Assembly: GCF_001672815.1 (NCBI RefSeq)
Contig: NZ_LZKK01000162.1
Location: 1 to 52,568, forward strand
DNA from: Mycobacterium sp. E796
GTDB lineage: Bacteria; Actinomycetota; Actinomycetes; Mycobacteriales; Mycobacteriaceae
Length of the DNA stretch: 52,568 nt
Reading direction: 5' to 3'
Notes under the pieces: model-generated
Databases searched by the model: none
Told to the model about the DNA's origin: nothing
Seen by the model: the letters and a program-made list of their open reading frames with translations, nothing else
Shown: positions 17,670-25,900 of the stretch, piece after piece
How positions within the stretch are numbered: the stretch's first letter is position 1
How the letters are laid out: the number at the start of each line of letters is the position of its first letter
Made by a program: the position numbers and the translations under genes

Positions 17670-19349
17670 ATGGCCGACGAGACGGATCCGCAAGCGGCAC
17701 AGGTTCTTTCGATCGTTTCCGGGCCACCGCTGTCGGATGAGCCCGGGCTCGGGTCGCTCACGCTGCCGGGCTTCCTGCACGACGTGACGCGGACGTACGG
17801 CCCGCGCGAGGCGTTGGTGTGGCGCACCGCCGACAGCGTCACCCGGTGGACGTACGCCGAACTCTGGGACCGCGCGATCGAGGTGGCGCGCGCGTTGCGC
17901 GCGTGCGGCGTGGGCAAGGGCACCCGCGTCGGGGTGTTGATGACGAACCGCCCGGAATGGCTTGCCGCAGTGTTCGGCACCTCCTTGGCCGGGGGCATCG
18001 CCGTCCCGTTGAGCACGTTTTCGACGCCGCCCGAACTGGACTATCTGATCCGGGCCTCCGCCATCGCGGTGCTGTTGTTCGAACGCACGGTGCTGACGAA
18101 GGACTTCGCGGCCGTGCTGGCCGAGCTGGACCCGGCGACGTACCCCTACTTGCGCAAACTCGCGCTCGTCGGTGACCCGGCGCCGGGCATCCAATCGTGG
18201 CCCGAGTTCCTGTCCTCCGGCCACGAGGAGCCGCGCGAGTTGGTCGAGGCGACTGCCGCGGCGGTGTATCCCAGCGATTCCGCCGTGCTGTTCTTCTCGT
18301 CCGGCTCGACCAGCAAGCCGAAGGGCATCCTCGGCGCGCACCGCGGGGTGTGCATCCAGCTGTGGCGGTTCCGGCGCATGTACGGGTTCAGCCCGGACGA
18401 CCGCGTTCGCGGCTGGACCGCCAACGGCTTCTTCTGGTCCGGCAATTTCACGATGGTGCTCGGGTCCACGCTGGCCAGCGGCGGGGCACTGGTCCTGCAA
18501 TCGACGTTCGACGCCGCGGAGGCGCTCGAGCTCATGCAGGCCGAGCGGGTGAACTTCCCGTTCGCGTGGCCCCACCAGTGGGCCCAGTTGGAGGGCGCAC
18601 CCAACTGGAGCACGGTGGACCTGAGCAGCGTGCGATTCGCGGATTTCAAGACCCCCATCGCCCACCATCCGACGGTGTCGGGCGAGTGGCACGAGCCGGG
18701 CCACGCCTACGGCAACACCGAAACATTCACGATCACAACGGGTTATCCCGCCAACACCCCACCCGAGGTCCACGCGGACAGCTTCGGGGTGGCGCTGCCC
18801 GGTGTGACGTTGAAGATCGCCGATCCGCTTACCGGCGGCACCGTCCCGCGCGGCCAGGCCGGCGAGATCTGCGTCAAGGGGCCGACACTCATGCTCGGCT
18901 ATCTCGGCACCCCGCTCGACGAGACGCTCGATTCCGAGGGCTTCTTCCCGACCGGCGACGGCGGCTACCTCGACGACGAGGGGCGGCTCTACTGGCAGGG
19001 CCGGCTGACCGACATCATCAAGACCGGCGGCGCGAACGTCTCCCCCCGCGAAGTCGACGAGGCCCTCATGACGCAGCCGGGCGTCAAGGTGGCCCAGACC
19101 GTCGGCGTTCCGCATCACACGCTCGGCGAGATCGTCGTCGCCTGCGTCGTGCCGCACGACGGCGTAACCATCGACACCGCAGAGCTTTTGGCGCGCATGC
19201 GGCAACGATTGGCGAGTTACAAGGTGCCGCGCCAGGTGCTGTTCTTCCGCGAGGACGAAGTGGCGGTGACGGGCAACGCCAAGATCAAGGCCGGCGAGCT
19301 TCGGGAACTGGCCGTCAAGCGACTGACCGAAGCAGGAGGTTTGCCATGA
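17670..19349 (+). CDS. AMP-dependent acyl-CoA synthetase (FadD family)
   Basis: A 559-residue ANL-superfamily ligase. Motifs run in order: phosphate loop FFSSGSTSKPKG, aromatic/adenine segment HAYGNTETF, GEICVKGPTLMLGY, FPTGDGGYLDDEGRLYWQGRLTDIIKTGG and, near the end, the lysine of GNAKIKAGELR. The GDGG at the GDLG position is a small departure. It should convert a free acid into its CoA ester. With the ligase at 1904-3553 the cluster has two such enzymes, possibly for the parent compound and for a later acid. The ATG at 17670 lies 2 bp after the dehydratase stop. Its TGA overlaps the ADH ATG by 4 bp. Confidence 0.92.
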   Translation: MADETDPQAAQVLSIVSGPPLSDEPGLGSLTLPGFLHDVTRTYGPREALVWRTADSVTRWTYAELWDRAIEVARALRACGVGKGTRVGVLMTNRPEWLAAVFGTSLAGGIAVPLSTFSTPPELDYLIRASAIAVLLFERTVLTKDFAAVLAELDPATYPYLRKLALVGDPAPGIQSWPEFLSSGHEEPRELVEATAAAVYPSDSAVLFFSSGSTSKPKGILGAHRGVCIQLWRFRRMYGFSPDDRVRGWTANGFFWSGNFTMVLGSTLASGGALVLQSTFDAAEALELMQAERVNFPFAWPHQWAQLEGAPNWSTVDLSSVRFADFKTPIAHHPTVSGEWHEPGHAYGNTETFTITTGYPANTPPEVHADSFGVALPGVTLKIADPLTGGTVPRGQAGEICVKGPTLMLGYLGTPLDETLDSEGFFPTGDGGYLDDEGRLYWQGRLTDIIKTGGANVSPREVDEALMTQPGVKVAQTVGVPHHTLGEIVVACVVPHDGVTIDTAELLARMRQRLASYKVPRQVLFFREDEVAVTGNAKIKAGELRELAVKRLTEAGGLP

Positions 19350-20506
19350 AGTGTCGTGCCGCCGTGCTGCGCGGCGTCGGCGAGGACTGGGAGGTCCGCG
19401 AGATCGTTCTCGACCCGCCACGCAGCGGCGAGGTCCTGGTGCGGATGGCCGTGGCCGGCATCTGCCATTCCGATGACCATGTGTTCACCGGCGACGTGGT
19501 GCCCACTCCCGAGGTGCTGGCCGCGAGCGGTCAGCCCGCGCCGGACTGGTTCCCGCTGCTGGGTGGCCACGAGGGCGCCGGCGTCGTCGCGGAGGTCGGG
19601 CCGGGCGTGACATCGGTGCAACCCGGGGACCGCGTGGCGCTGTCGTTCATCCCCGCATGCGGCAGCTGCCGGTTCTGCGTCAACGGTCAAAGCTACATCT
19701 GCGATATCGGCGCGAGCCTGTTCGTGCGGGAGATGCCCACCGACGGAACATGCCGCCGCCACCTCGGCGACGAAAACCTTTTGGCGTACGGGCAATTGGG
19801 TACTTTCGCGGAATACGCGGTGCTGTCCGAGAGGTCCGTCATCAAGATCGACGACGCGATCCCCTTTCACGCCGCCTCACTGGTCTCCTGCGGTGTCAGC
19901 ACCGGCTGGGGCTCCGCGACGGTCTCGGCGGGCACCGAGCCGGGCGACACCGTCGTCGTCATCGGCGCCGGCGGCGTCGGGATGAACGCCCTGCAGGGCG
20001 CTCGCGCGGTCGGCGCAAAATATGTGGTCGCGGTGGATCCCGTTGAATCCAAGCGGGATTCGGCCAAGATCTTCGGCGCCACGCACACCGCCGCCTCCGC
20101 GGCGGACGCAATCCCCTTGGTCAGAGAGATCACCGCCGGCCTGATGGCCGACCGCGTCGTCGTCTGCCCCGGCGTTGTGCACGTGGACCTGATCCCGTTG
20201 GCGATGGCGCTGCTCCGCAAGGGCGGGGTCTGCGTGCTCACCGGCATCACCCCGTACACCGAGCCCCCCACGCCCCTGGTCCTGCAGGAGATGACGCTGT
20301 CGGCGAAACAACTCCGGGGAGCCCTCTACGGCGGGATGAACCCGCGAACCAGCGTGCCGCTGCTGCTGTCGTTGTATCAGGCGGGCGCGTTGAAACTGGA
20401 CGAACTGGTCACCCGCCACTACGGGCTCGACCAGATCAACGAGGCGTTCGCGGACCTGCGCGAGGGGCGCAACATTCGCGGGATCATCGATTTCGCCGGC
20501 GCCTGA
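19346..20506 (+). CDS. Zinc-dependent alcohol dehydrogenase (MDR family)
   Basis: A 386-residue zinc MDR. Catalytic zinc ligands are Cys40 (AGICHSDDH), His75-Glu76 (GGHEGAG) and a cysteine in SLVSCGVSTGWG. The structural zinc lobe has four cysteines (Cys105, 108, 111, 119 in PACGSCRFCVNGQSYIC). The NAD site is VVVIGAGGVGMNALQGARAVGA. It resembles mycobacterial class III-like or NDMA-dependent alcohol dehydrogenases such as the AdhD type. It probably oxidises a primary alcohol to an aldehyde for the ALDH in the same operon. The ATG overlaps the ligase stop (ATGA) and follows AGGAGG at six nucleotides. It closes the operon and converges on the SRPBCC gene 12 bp away. Confidence 0.93.
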   Translation: MKCRAAVLRGVGEDWEVREIVLDPPRSGEVLVRMAVAGICHSDDHVFTGDVVPTPEVLAASGQPAPDWFPLLGGHEGAGVVAEVGPGVTSVQPGDRVALSFIPACGSCRFCVNGQSYICDIGASLFVREMPTDGTCRRHLGDENLLAYGQLGTFAEYAVLSERSVIKIDDAIPFHAASLVSCGVSTGWGSATVSAGTEPGDTVVVIGAGGVGMNALQGARAVGAKYVVAVDPVESKRDSAKIFGATHTAASAADAIPLVREITAGLMADRVVVCPGVVHVDLIPLAMALLRKGGVCVLTGITPYTEPPTPLVLQEMTLSAKQLRGALYGGMNPRTSVPLLLSLYQAGALKLDELVTRHYGLDQINEAFADLREGRNIRGIIDFAGA

Positions 20507-20518
20507 AGTTCGCCCGGC

Positions 20519-20980
20519 TCAACCGGTTTCGAAGTGGCGCCGGATGCCGGCCAGCATCTCGGCATGCGCCTTGACGGCCTCCCGCGTCGTCATCGCGGCG
20601 AGCGGCCGGGGCGCGGCGATCCGGATCCGCTCGGTGACGCGGGTTCCGCCGTCGATCGGCGCGAAGCTCACCCTTCCGCGCAGGCGGACTCCCGGCGACT
20701 GATCGGCCTCGGTCGTCACCTCACCGTCCGTGCGGACGTGCAGCCGCGCCCGGTAGGTGATCCGCATGGTGAACGGCCCCAATGGAATCCGGTCCACCAC
20801 CCGGTAGCTCTGCAGGTAGCCTTCCGGCGTTTCGTCGCGCGACGTCGCCTGCACCGACACGATCAGCGGATGCACGAGTTTGATGTTGTCCAGATCCACG
20901 TAGAAATCGCGGACGTCCTCGGGCGGCGCGGGCACTTCTTCGGACAGCTCGGTTTCGGCGTGCGCCGTCCACCAGCTCAC
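20519..20980 (-). CDS. SRPBCC family (START-like) protein
   Basis: A 153-residue protein with the SRPBCC/polyketide cyclase-like pattern: AETELSEEVPAPPEDVRDFYVDLDNIKLVHPLIVSV at the N-terminus, a central strand region RVVDRIPLGPFTMRITYRARL and a long C-terminal helix EAVKAHAEMLAGIRRHF. These proteins bind hydrophobic ligands in a helix-grip pocket. The GTG start at 20980 overlaps the rhomboid stop by 4 bp (GTGA), so it is translated from the rhomboid message. Ligand and role are unknown. It ends 12 bp from the convergent alcohol dehydrogenase. Confidence 0.85.
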   Translation of the reverse strand: MSWWTAHAETELSEEVPAPPEDVRDFYVDLDNIKLVHPLIVSVQATSRDETPEGYLQSYRVVDRIPLGPFTMRITYRARLHVRTDGEVTTEADQSPGVRLRGRVSFAPIDGGTRVTERIRIAAPRPLAAMTTREAVKAHAEMLAGIRRHFETG

Positions 20981-21834
20981 AGGTACAACTCCGCCGCGAG
21001 AACTCCCGTGCGCCACCAGACCAACGCCGCGAACAGAACCGACACCAGGACGGTCACCGAGGCCTGGATCAGGTTGCGGCGTTTCATCGGCGCGTAAACG
21101 TAAGCCGCGGCAACCAATCCGCCGGTCACCAGCCCGCCCACGTGGCCCTGCCAGCTGATCCGTTCGGAACTGACGGCCGGAGCGACGAACGTGTAGAGCA
21201 AATTGATCACGATGACCGCGACGACCCAGCGCATGTCGAGGTTGAGCCGCTTCGCCACCACGAACGTGGCGCCGAAAAGGCCGAACACCGCGCCCGACGC
21301 GCCCGCCGTCGCCGTGTTCAGCGTGATCAGGTAGACCAGCACCGACCCGCCCAGCAGGCTCAGTGTGTACAGCGCGCCGAACCGCAACCGGCCGAGCAGC
21401 ATTTCGAGCGGCGGGCCCACGACGTACAGGGCCCACATGTTCAGCAGCAGATGAGCGGCGCCGTAGTGCACGAACGCCGAGGTGACCAGCCGGTACAGCT
21501 GGCCGTCGGCGACGGCGGGTGGCCACAGCACGAGCTGACTTTGCAAGCCCCGCACCGACATCTGCAGCGCGAACACTCCCACGTTGATTGCGATCAGCGC
21601 GTAAGTGATCACCGGCGTGGCCGTCCGTTCCCGCCCACCGAATTGTGTGCGGGGCTGACGAATGCTTCGGGCACCCGCCTGCACGCATTCCACGCACTGG
21701 TGACCGACCGCGGCCGCGCGCATGCAGTCCGGGCAGATGTAGCGCTCGCAGCGGTTGCAGCGCAGATAGGTCTGGCGACCGGGGTGCCGGTAGCACGTCG
21801 GCGCTTCGGCCTCCGGTGGCCTGGGTGCAGTCAT
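20977..21834 (-). CDS. Rhomboid intramembrane serine protease with N-terminal B-box-type zinc finger
   Basis: A 285-residue integral membrane protease. The catalytic dyad is Ser180 in TAGASGAVFG and His231 in WQGHVGG, with His128 and Asn132 in AHLLLNM shaping the oxyanion hole. At least six hydrophobic segments lie between about residues 72 and 280. Before the membrane domain, residues 14-50 carry Cys14, His17, Cys26, Cys29, Cys34, Cys37, His45, Cys47 and Cys50, a B-box-like zinc module. The M. tuberculosis homologue would be Rv0110, which lies near ctpI as it does here. The ATG at 21834 is 51 bp from the divergent SnoaL-like gene. The SRPBCC gene is coupled downstream. The protease substrate is unknown. 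Confidence 0.93.
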   Translation of the reverse strand: MTAPRPPEAEAPTCYRHPGRQTYLRCNRCERYICPDCMRAAAVGHQCVECVQAGARSIRQPRTQFGGRERTATPVITYALIAINVGVFALQMSVRGLQSQLVLWPPAVADGQLYRLVTSAFVHYGAAHLLLNMWALYVVGPPLEMLLGRLRFGALYTLSLLGGSVLVYLITLNTATAGASGAVFGLFGATFVVAKRLNLDMRWVVAVIVINLLYTFVAPAVSSERISWQGHVGGLVTGGLVAAAYVYAPMKRRNLIQASVTVLVSVLFAALVWWRTGVLAAELYL

Positions 21835-21873
21835 CGCACTATTCTCGCCGTTTCCCAGGTTGCCGCGGTGCCT

Positions 21874-21879
21874 TACTGT
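21874..21879 (+). promoter_or_regulatory. -10 element of a leaderless promoter
   Basis: TACTGT fits the mycobacterial TANNNT -10 and lies 6 nt before the GTG at 21886, the spacing expected when transcription starts on the first base of the start codon. No clear -35 is seen. Confidence 0.55.
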
Positions 21880-21885
21880 GTTTTC

Positions 21886-22275
21886 GTGAGGTCACCGAAT
21901 GTGACTGAGGTCCGGGCCGGCGTCGTGGAGCGCTACCTGGAGTGCCTCGCCGCCCACGATTGGGACGGCCTCGCCGCCACCATCGCCGACGACGGACTGA
22001 CCCGGGAGGGCCCGTTCTGTGATGTTGTCGAGGGCAAGCAGCACTACGTCGCCTACCTGCGCAAGGTGTGTACGACCCTCAAGGGTCACCGGCTGGAGGT
22101 GCAGCGGGTCTCACACGTGAACGATCGCCTTTCCTACGTCGAGTTGACCGAGGCGTTCGAGATCGACGGCGCAAGCGCGACGTGGCCCGAATGCATTCTT
22201 TTCGAGCGGAGCGACGACGGGCTGATCTCTCGCGTCAGCGTGTTCTTCAAGCAACGCTCGCCCGACACCGGCTAG
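21886..22275 (+). CDS. SnoaL-like/nuclear transport factor 2-fold protein
   Basis: A 129-residue small protein with the NTF2/SnoaL pattern: VVERYLECLAAHDWDGLAATIADDGLTREGPFCDVVEGKQHYVAYLRK, a middle VQRVSHVNDRLSYVELTEAFEIDG and a C-terminal strand region CILFERSDDGLISRVSVFFKQ. Such folds serve as isomerases, cyclases or binding proteins; the activity here is unknown. The GTG at 21886 is chosen because a -10 element lies 6 nt before it, giving a leaderless message. A second GTG at 21901 with GAGG upstream would give 124 residues. It is divergent from the rhomboid gene and followed 42 bp later by another leaderless gene. Confidence 0.82.
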   Translation: MRSPNVTEVRAGVVERYLECLAAHDWDGLAATIADDGLTREGPFCDVVEGKQHYVAYLRKVCTTLKGHRLEVQRVSHVNDRLSYVELTEAFEIDGASATWPECILFERSDDGLISRVSVFFKQRSPDTG

Positions 22276-22305
22276 AGGTCTATTCCCTCCCCCGCGGAAT
22301 TGACC

Positions 22306-22311
22306 TACCGT
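22306..22311 (+). promoter_or_regulatory. -10 element of a leaderless promoter
   Basis: TACCGT lies 6 nt before the ATG at 22318, again fitting a leaderless start. The match and spacing equal those at 21874-21886. Confidence 0.5.
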
Positions 22312-22317
22312 GTTGGG

Positions 22318-22542
22318 ATGGAGGAAGCAGGAACCCCGGAGTCGGTGCCGGTCGAGAAATTGCACTCGGGCGACCCGATCACCGATTGTGGTCAGCGGTA
22401 CATAGTTCTCGAGTCGAAATCTCTCGGCGATAGTTGTGTGGTTCTCGAGCTGGAGTCCCGGGTGAACCATCAGTTGCAGGTCATCGAGAAGTCCTTCCCG
22501 GCCGGGTACCAGGTCGGCAGGGCGAATCACCGGATCTTGTAG
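22318..22542 (+). CDS. Small conserved-looking protein of unknown function
   Basis: A 74-residue protein that I do not recognise. It is acidic at the N-terminus (MEEAGTPESVPVEKL) and then has an alternating pattern, HSGDPITDCGQRYIVLESKSLGDSCVVLELES, that suggests a small beta-barrel such as an SH3-like fold (inference). It contains two cysteines and no membrane segment. The ATG at 22318 lacks a ribosome site but has a -10 element 6 nt upstream, so it is probably leaderless. A strong intrinsic terminator begins 17 bp after its stop, which supports an independent, expressed transcription unit. Confidence 0.7.
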   Translation: MEEAGTPESVPVEKLHSGDPITDCGQRYIVLESKSLGDSCVVLELESRVNHQLQVIEKSFPAGYQVGRANHRIL

Positions 22543-22558
22543 ACCTTTACCCAAGCCG

Positions 22559-22604
22559 AATGCGCGAGTAGCCGTCCGACGGCTACCGCGCATTTGTGTT
22601 TTCT
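22559..22604 (+). terminator. Strong intrinsic terminator
   Basis: AATGCGCG-A-GTAGCC and GGCTAC-CGCGCATT pair into a long GC-rich stem (22559-22594) with one bulged A and a short loop, followed by a T-rich run TTGTGTTTT. This is a textbook intrinsic terminator, which is uncommon in mycobacteria. It ends the small gene at 22318-22542 and insulates ctpI. Confidence 0.85.
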
Positions 22605-22624
22605 GGCCGGCTGGTACGCCGGCC
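22605..22624. other. Second GC hairpin after the terminator
   Basis: GGCCGGC (22605-22611) and GCCGGCC (22618-22624) form a 7-bp perfect stem with a 6-nt loop just after the U-run. It may stabilise the terminated 3' end or act as a back-up terminator. Confidence 0.5.
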
Positions 22625-22913
22625 GTTCCCGAAACACCTTCTCCGCCAACCAGTTCGGCGCGACACCGCAACCGCGTCGTTCCGGCGACGTCTCCGCGAG
22701 ATTTCTCCACCTCTGCGTGTTCTCCCATGTTTGGCCCGCCGCCAACCCGGTAACCTTTTGCCAGGAAGCAATTGCAACCCTGGCAACCGAGCGAGTCCGA
22801 CGCGCCCCACTCGCTGGTGTAATCGCACGGCCGTCCATCCGAGCCACATGTGGACAGGCCGATGACACGCCAGGATCATTAGGCGCGGGTAGACGGGTTT
22901 GAAGGGTGACGGA
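22625..22913. other. Leader region before ctpI
   Basis: About 290 bp without a convincing gene between the terminator structures and ctpI. Short open frames here have poor start sites and no recognisable family. The only clear structure is the three-part palindrome at 22758-22786. I find no known riboswitch pattern by eye. Confidence 0.5.
22758..22786. promoter_or_regulatory. 29-bp nested palindrome upstream of ctpI
   Basis: TTGCCAGG (22758-22765) and CCTGGCAA (22779-22786) are perfect inverted arms around the perfect palindrome GCAATTGC (22768-22775). The element lies 127 bp before the ctpI start. It is a candidate operator, possibly for a metal-responsive regulator, given the downstream cation ATPase (inference). 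Confidence 0.5.
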
Positions 22914-25900
22914 ATGAGGATTCCGGGTGTAGCCAGCGTCGTTGCTGGCGTGACCGGCGGAGCTGCGCAGGTGGTACGAGCCGGCGTCTCCACTGCGGCC
23001 GGCGCCGCGGGCGCGGTGCAGATGTTCGCCAGCCCGGTGATGGAATTGGCTAGCCCGGTGGTTTCGTCGATGGCCCACACGACCGGCCGGGCGATCGGCC
23101 TCGGCGCCGCGTCTAACGGCTCCTCCCCCAACGGTGTCGCCCCGCCGGTGCGCTGGCACAGCGGGCGCCGAGTGCATCTGGACCTGGATCCACTGCTGCC
23201 CTTCCCCAGCTGGCACGAACACGCGGCGGTGGTGGAGGAACCGGTTCGCAGGATTCCGGGCGTCGCCACGGCCCACGTCGAGGGCGCGCTGGGACGGCTC
23301 GTGGTCGAACTCGACGGCGACGCCAACGCCGACGCTGTCCTGGACGAAGTCCGGGACACGGTATGCAGCGTCGCCGCCGACCTGGCTTTCACCGGACCCA
23401 AGGCGATAAGCCGCACCGCGCCGTTCGCCGACCCGGGCAACCCGTTGGCAATTCTGGTCCCGTTCACCGCGGCGGCGATGGATGTCGCGGCCATCGGCGC
23501 CGCGGTGACCGGCTGGCTGGGCCGCCTGCCCGTCGCGCCGCGCAGCGCGCGCGCCGCGGCCGCCGTGCTCAATCACCAGCCGCGGGTGGTTGCCGTCCTG
23601 GAGTCGCGGCTGGGTCGCGTCGGCACCGACATCGCGCTGAGCGCCTCGACGGCCCTGGCCAACGGACTGACCCAGGCGGTGGGCACGCCGATGCTGGACC
23701 TGGCGCAACGCGGCCTGCAGATCTCGGAGGCGTCGGCCCACCGTCACCGCTGGCGGGAGCGGGAGCCCCAGCTGGCCTCGCCGGATCGACCCCAGGCCCC
23801 GGTGGTGCCCGTCATCTCGTCAGCCGGACCCGGCTCGCAGACCCCGCGCCACAACTGGGCCGCGGCGGCCGCCGGCGAGGTCTCCCACGTGATGGTCGGC
23901 GGGGCGATCGACGCCGCCATCGACACCGCCAAGGGTTCCATGGCCGGCCCGGTCGAGGAGTACGTCGATCAGGCCGCGAACGCCTCGCTGATCGCCGCGG
24001 CCGGCGCGCTGCTGGCCGGCGGCGGCACCGAAGACGCGGCCGGGGCGCTGCTGGCCGGCGTGCCGCGGGCCGCGCACGTGGGCCGTCAGACCTTCGCCGC
24101 CGTGCTGGGGCGCGGCCTCGCCAACGCCGGGCAACTGATCCTCGACCCCGGCGCGCTGCGCCGGCTGGATCGGGTCAAGGTGGTCGTCATCGACGGCGCG
24201 GCGCTGCGCGGCGACAACCGCGCGGTGCTGCAGGCCAGAGGAGACGTGCCCGGCTGGGACGAGGACCGGGTCTACGAAGTCGCCGACGCGCTGCTGCACG
24301 GCGAAGAGGCGCCCGACCCCGACCCCGACGAGTTGCCCGCCACCGGGGCGCGCCTGCGGTGGCTTCGGGCGCAGGAGCCGTCGGCGACGCCCGCCCAGGG
24401 CCTTGAACACGCCGACCTCATCGTTGACGGTGAACGCGTCGGCGGCGTCGACGTGGGATGGGAGGTCGACCCGTTCGCGATCCCGCTGCTGCAGACGGCC
24501 CACCGGACCGGGGCGCGGGTGGTGTTGCGCCACGTCGCCGGCACCGAGGACCTGACGGCCAGCGTCGCCGTGAGCCATCCGGCGGGCACGCCGCTGCTGC
24601 AGTTGGTCCGCGATCTGCGGACGGACCGCGGACCGGTGCTGCTGATCACCGCCGTGCACCGGGACTTCGCGTCCACCGATACCCTGGCGGCCCTGGCCAT
24701 CGCCGACGTCGGCGTGGCGCTCGACGACCCGCAGGCCGCGACGCCGTGGACCGCCGACATCATCACCGGCACCGACCTCGCCGCGGCGGTGCGGATCCTC
24801 TCGACGCTGCCGGTGGCCCGGGAGGCCACCGAATCGTCGGTGCGCCTGGCCAAGGGCGGCAGCACGCTGGCCGGGTTGTTGCTGGTCACCGGCGAGCCCG
24901 GGACGGCCAACCCGTTGGCCCTGCAGCGTTGGCTCAACCCCGTCAACGCCGCCGCCGCGGCCGCGCTGGTCTCGGGCGTCTTCTCGGCCACCCGGGCGCT
25001 CCGGTTGCCGGACCCCACGCCGCAGCCGCTGACCGCGTGGCACGCCCTGGACCCCGAAATCGTCTACTCGCGGCTGGCCAGCCGCACGCGGCCGCTGGCC
25101 GTGGAGCCCGGGGAGGCGCCCTGGAGGCAGGTACTCGACGACCTCTCCTACAACCCGCTTGTCGCACCGCTGCGGGGCCCGGCCACCCAGATGGGGCGGC
25201 TGCTGTCCGCGACGCGGGCTGAACTCGCCGATCCGCTCACGCCGATCCTGGCGGTCGGCGCGGCGGCCTCGGCGATCGTCGGCAGCAACGTCGACGCGCT
25301 GTTGGTCGCGGGCGTGATGACGGCCAACGCGATCGCGGGCGGGGTGCAACGGCTGCGGGCGGAGGCCGCGGTCGCCGAGCTGTTCGCCGAGCAGGACCGG
25401 CACGCGCGGCGCGTCGTCCTCCCGACCGTGGCAACGGCGCGCCGCCGGCTCGAGACGGCCCGTTCCACCGAACGAACCGTGACCGTGAGCGCCAAGTCGC
25501 TGCGCCCGGGCGACATCATCGACCTGGCCGCCCCGGAGGTGGTGCCCGCCGACGCACGCCTATTGGTGGCCGAGGACCTCGAGGTCGACGAGTCCTTCCT
25601 CACCGGTGAGTCGCTGCCGGTGGACAAGCAAGTCGATCCCGTCGCCGTCGCGGACTCCGACCGGGCCAGCATGCTTTTCGAGGGCAGCACCATCGTCGCC
25701 GGCCGCGCCCGCGCGATCGTGGTGGCCACCGGCGCGGGCACCGCGGCGCAACGGGCGATGTCGGCGATCGCCGATGTCGAGTCGGCCGCCGGGGTGCAGG
25801 CGCGGTTGCGGGAATTGACCAGCAAGGTGCTTCCGCTGACGCTTGCCGGCGGCGCGGCGGTGACCGGTCTGGCCCTGGCGCACCAGGGTTCGCTGCGCCA

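Noticed and set aside
19507..19610. Possible insertion in the alcohol dehydrogenase between the first zinc Cys and the GGHE motif
   Set aside because: The spacing is longer than in some ADHs but matches the class III-like MDR layout, so nothing unusual is inferred.
22594..22902. 102-residue plus-strand frame between the terminator and ctpI
   Set aside because: It begins inside the terminator U-run region, lacks a ribosome site and has no recognisable family.
23820..25403. Long minus-strand frame opposite ctpI
   Set aside because: Antisense shadow of a P-type ATPase with intact motifs; composition is Arg/Gly-rich without a fold pattern.
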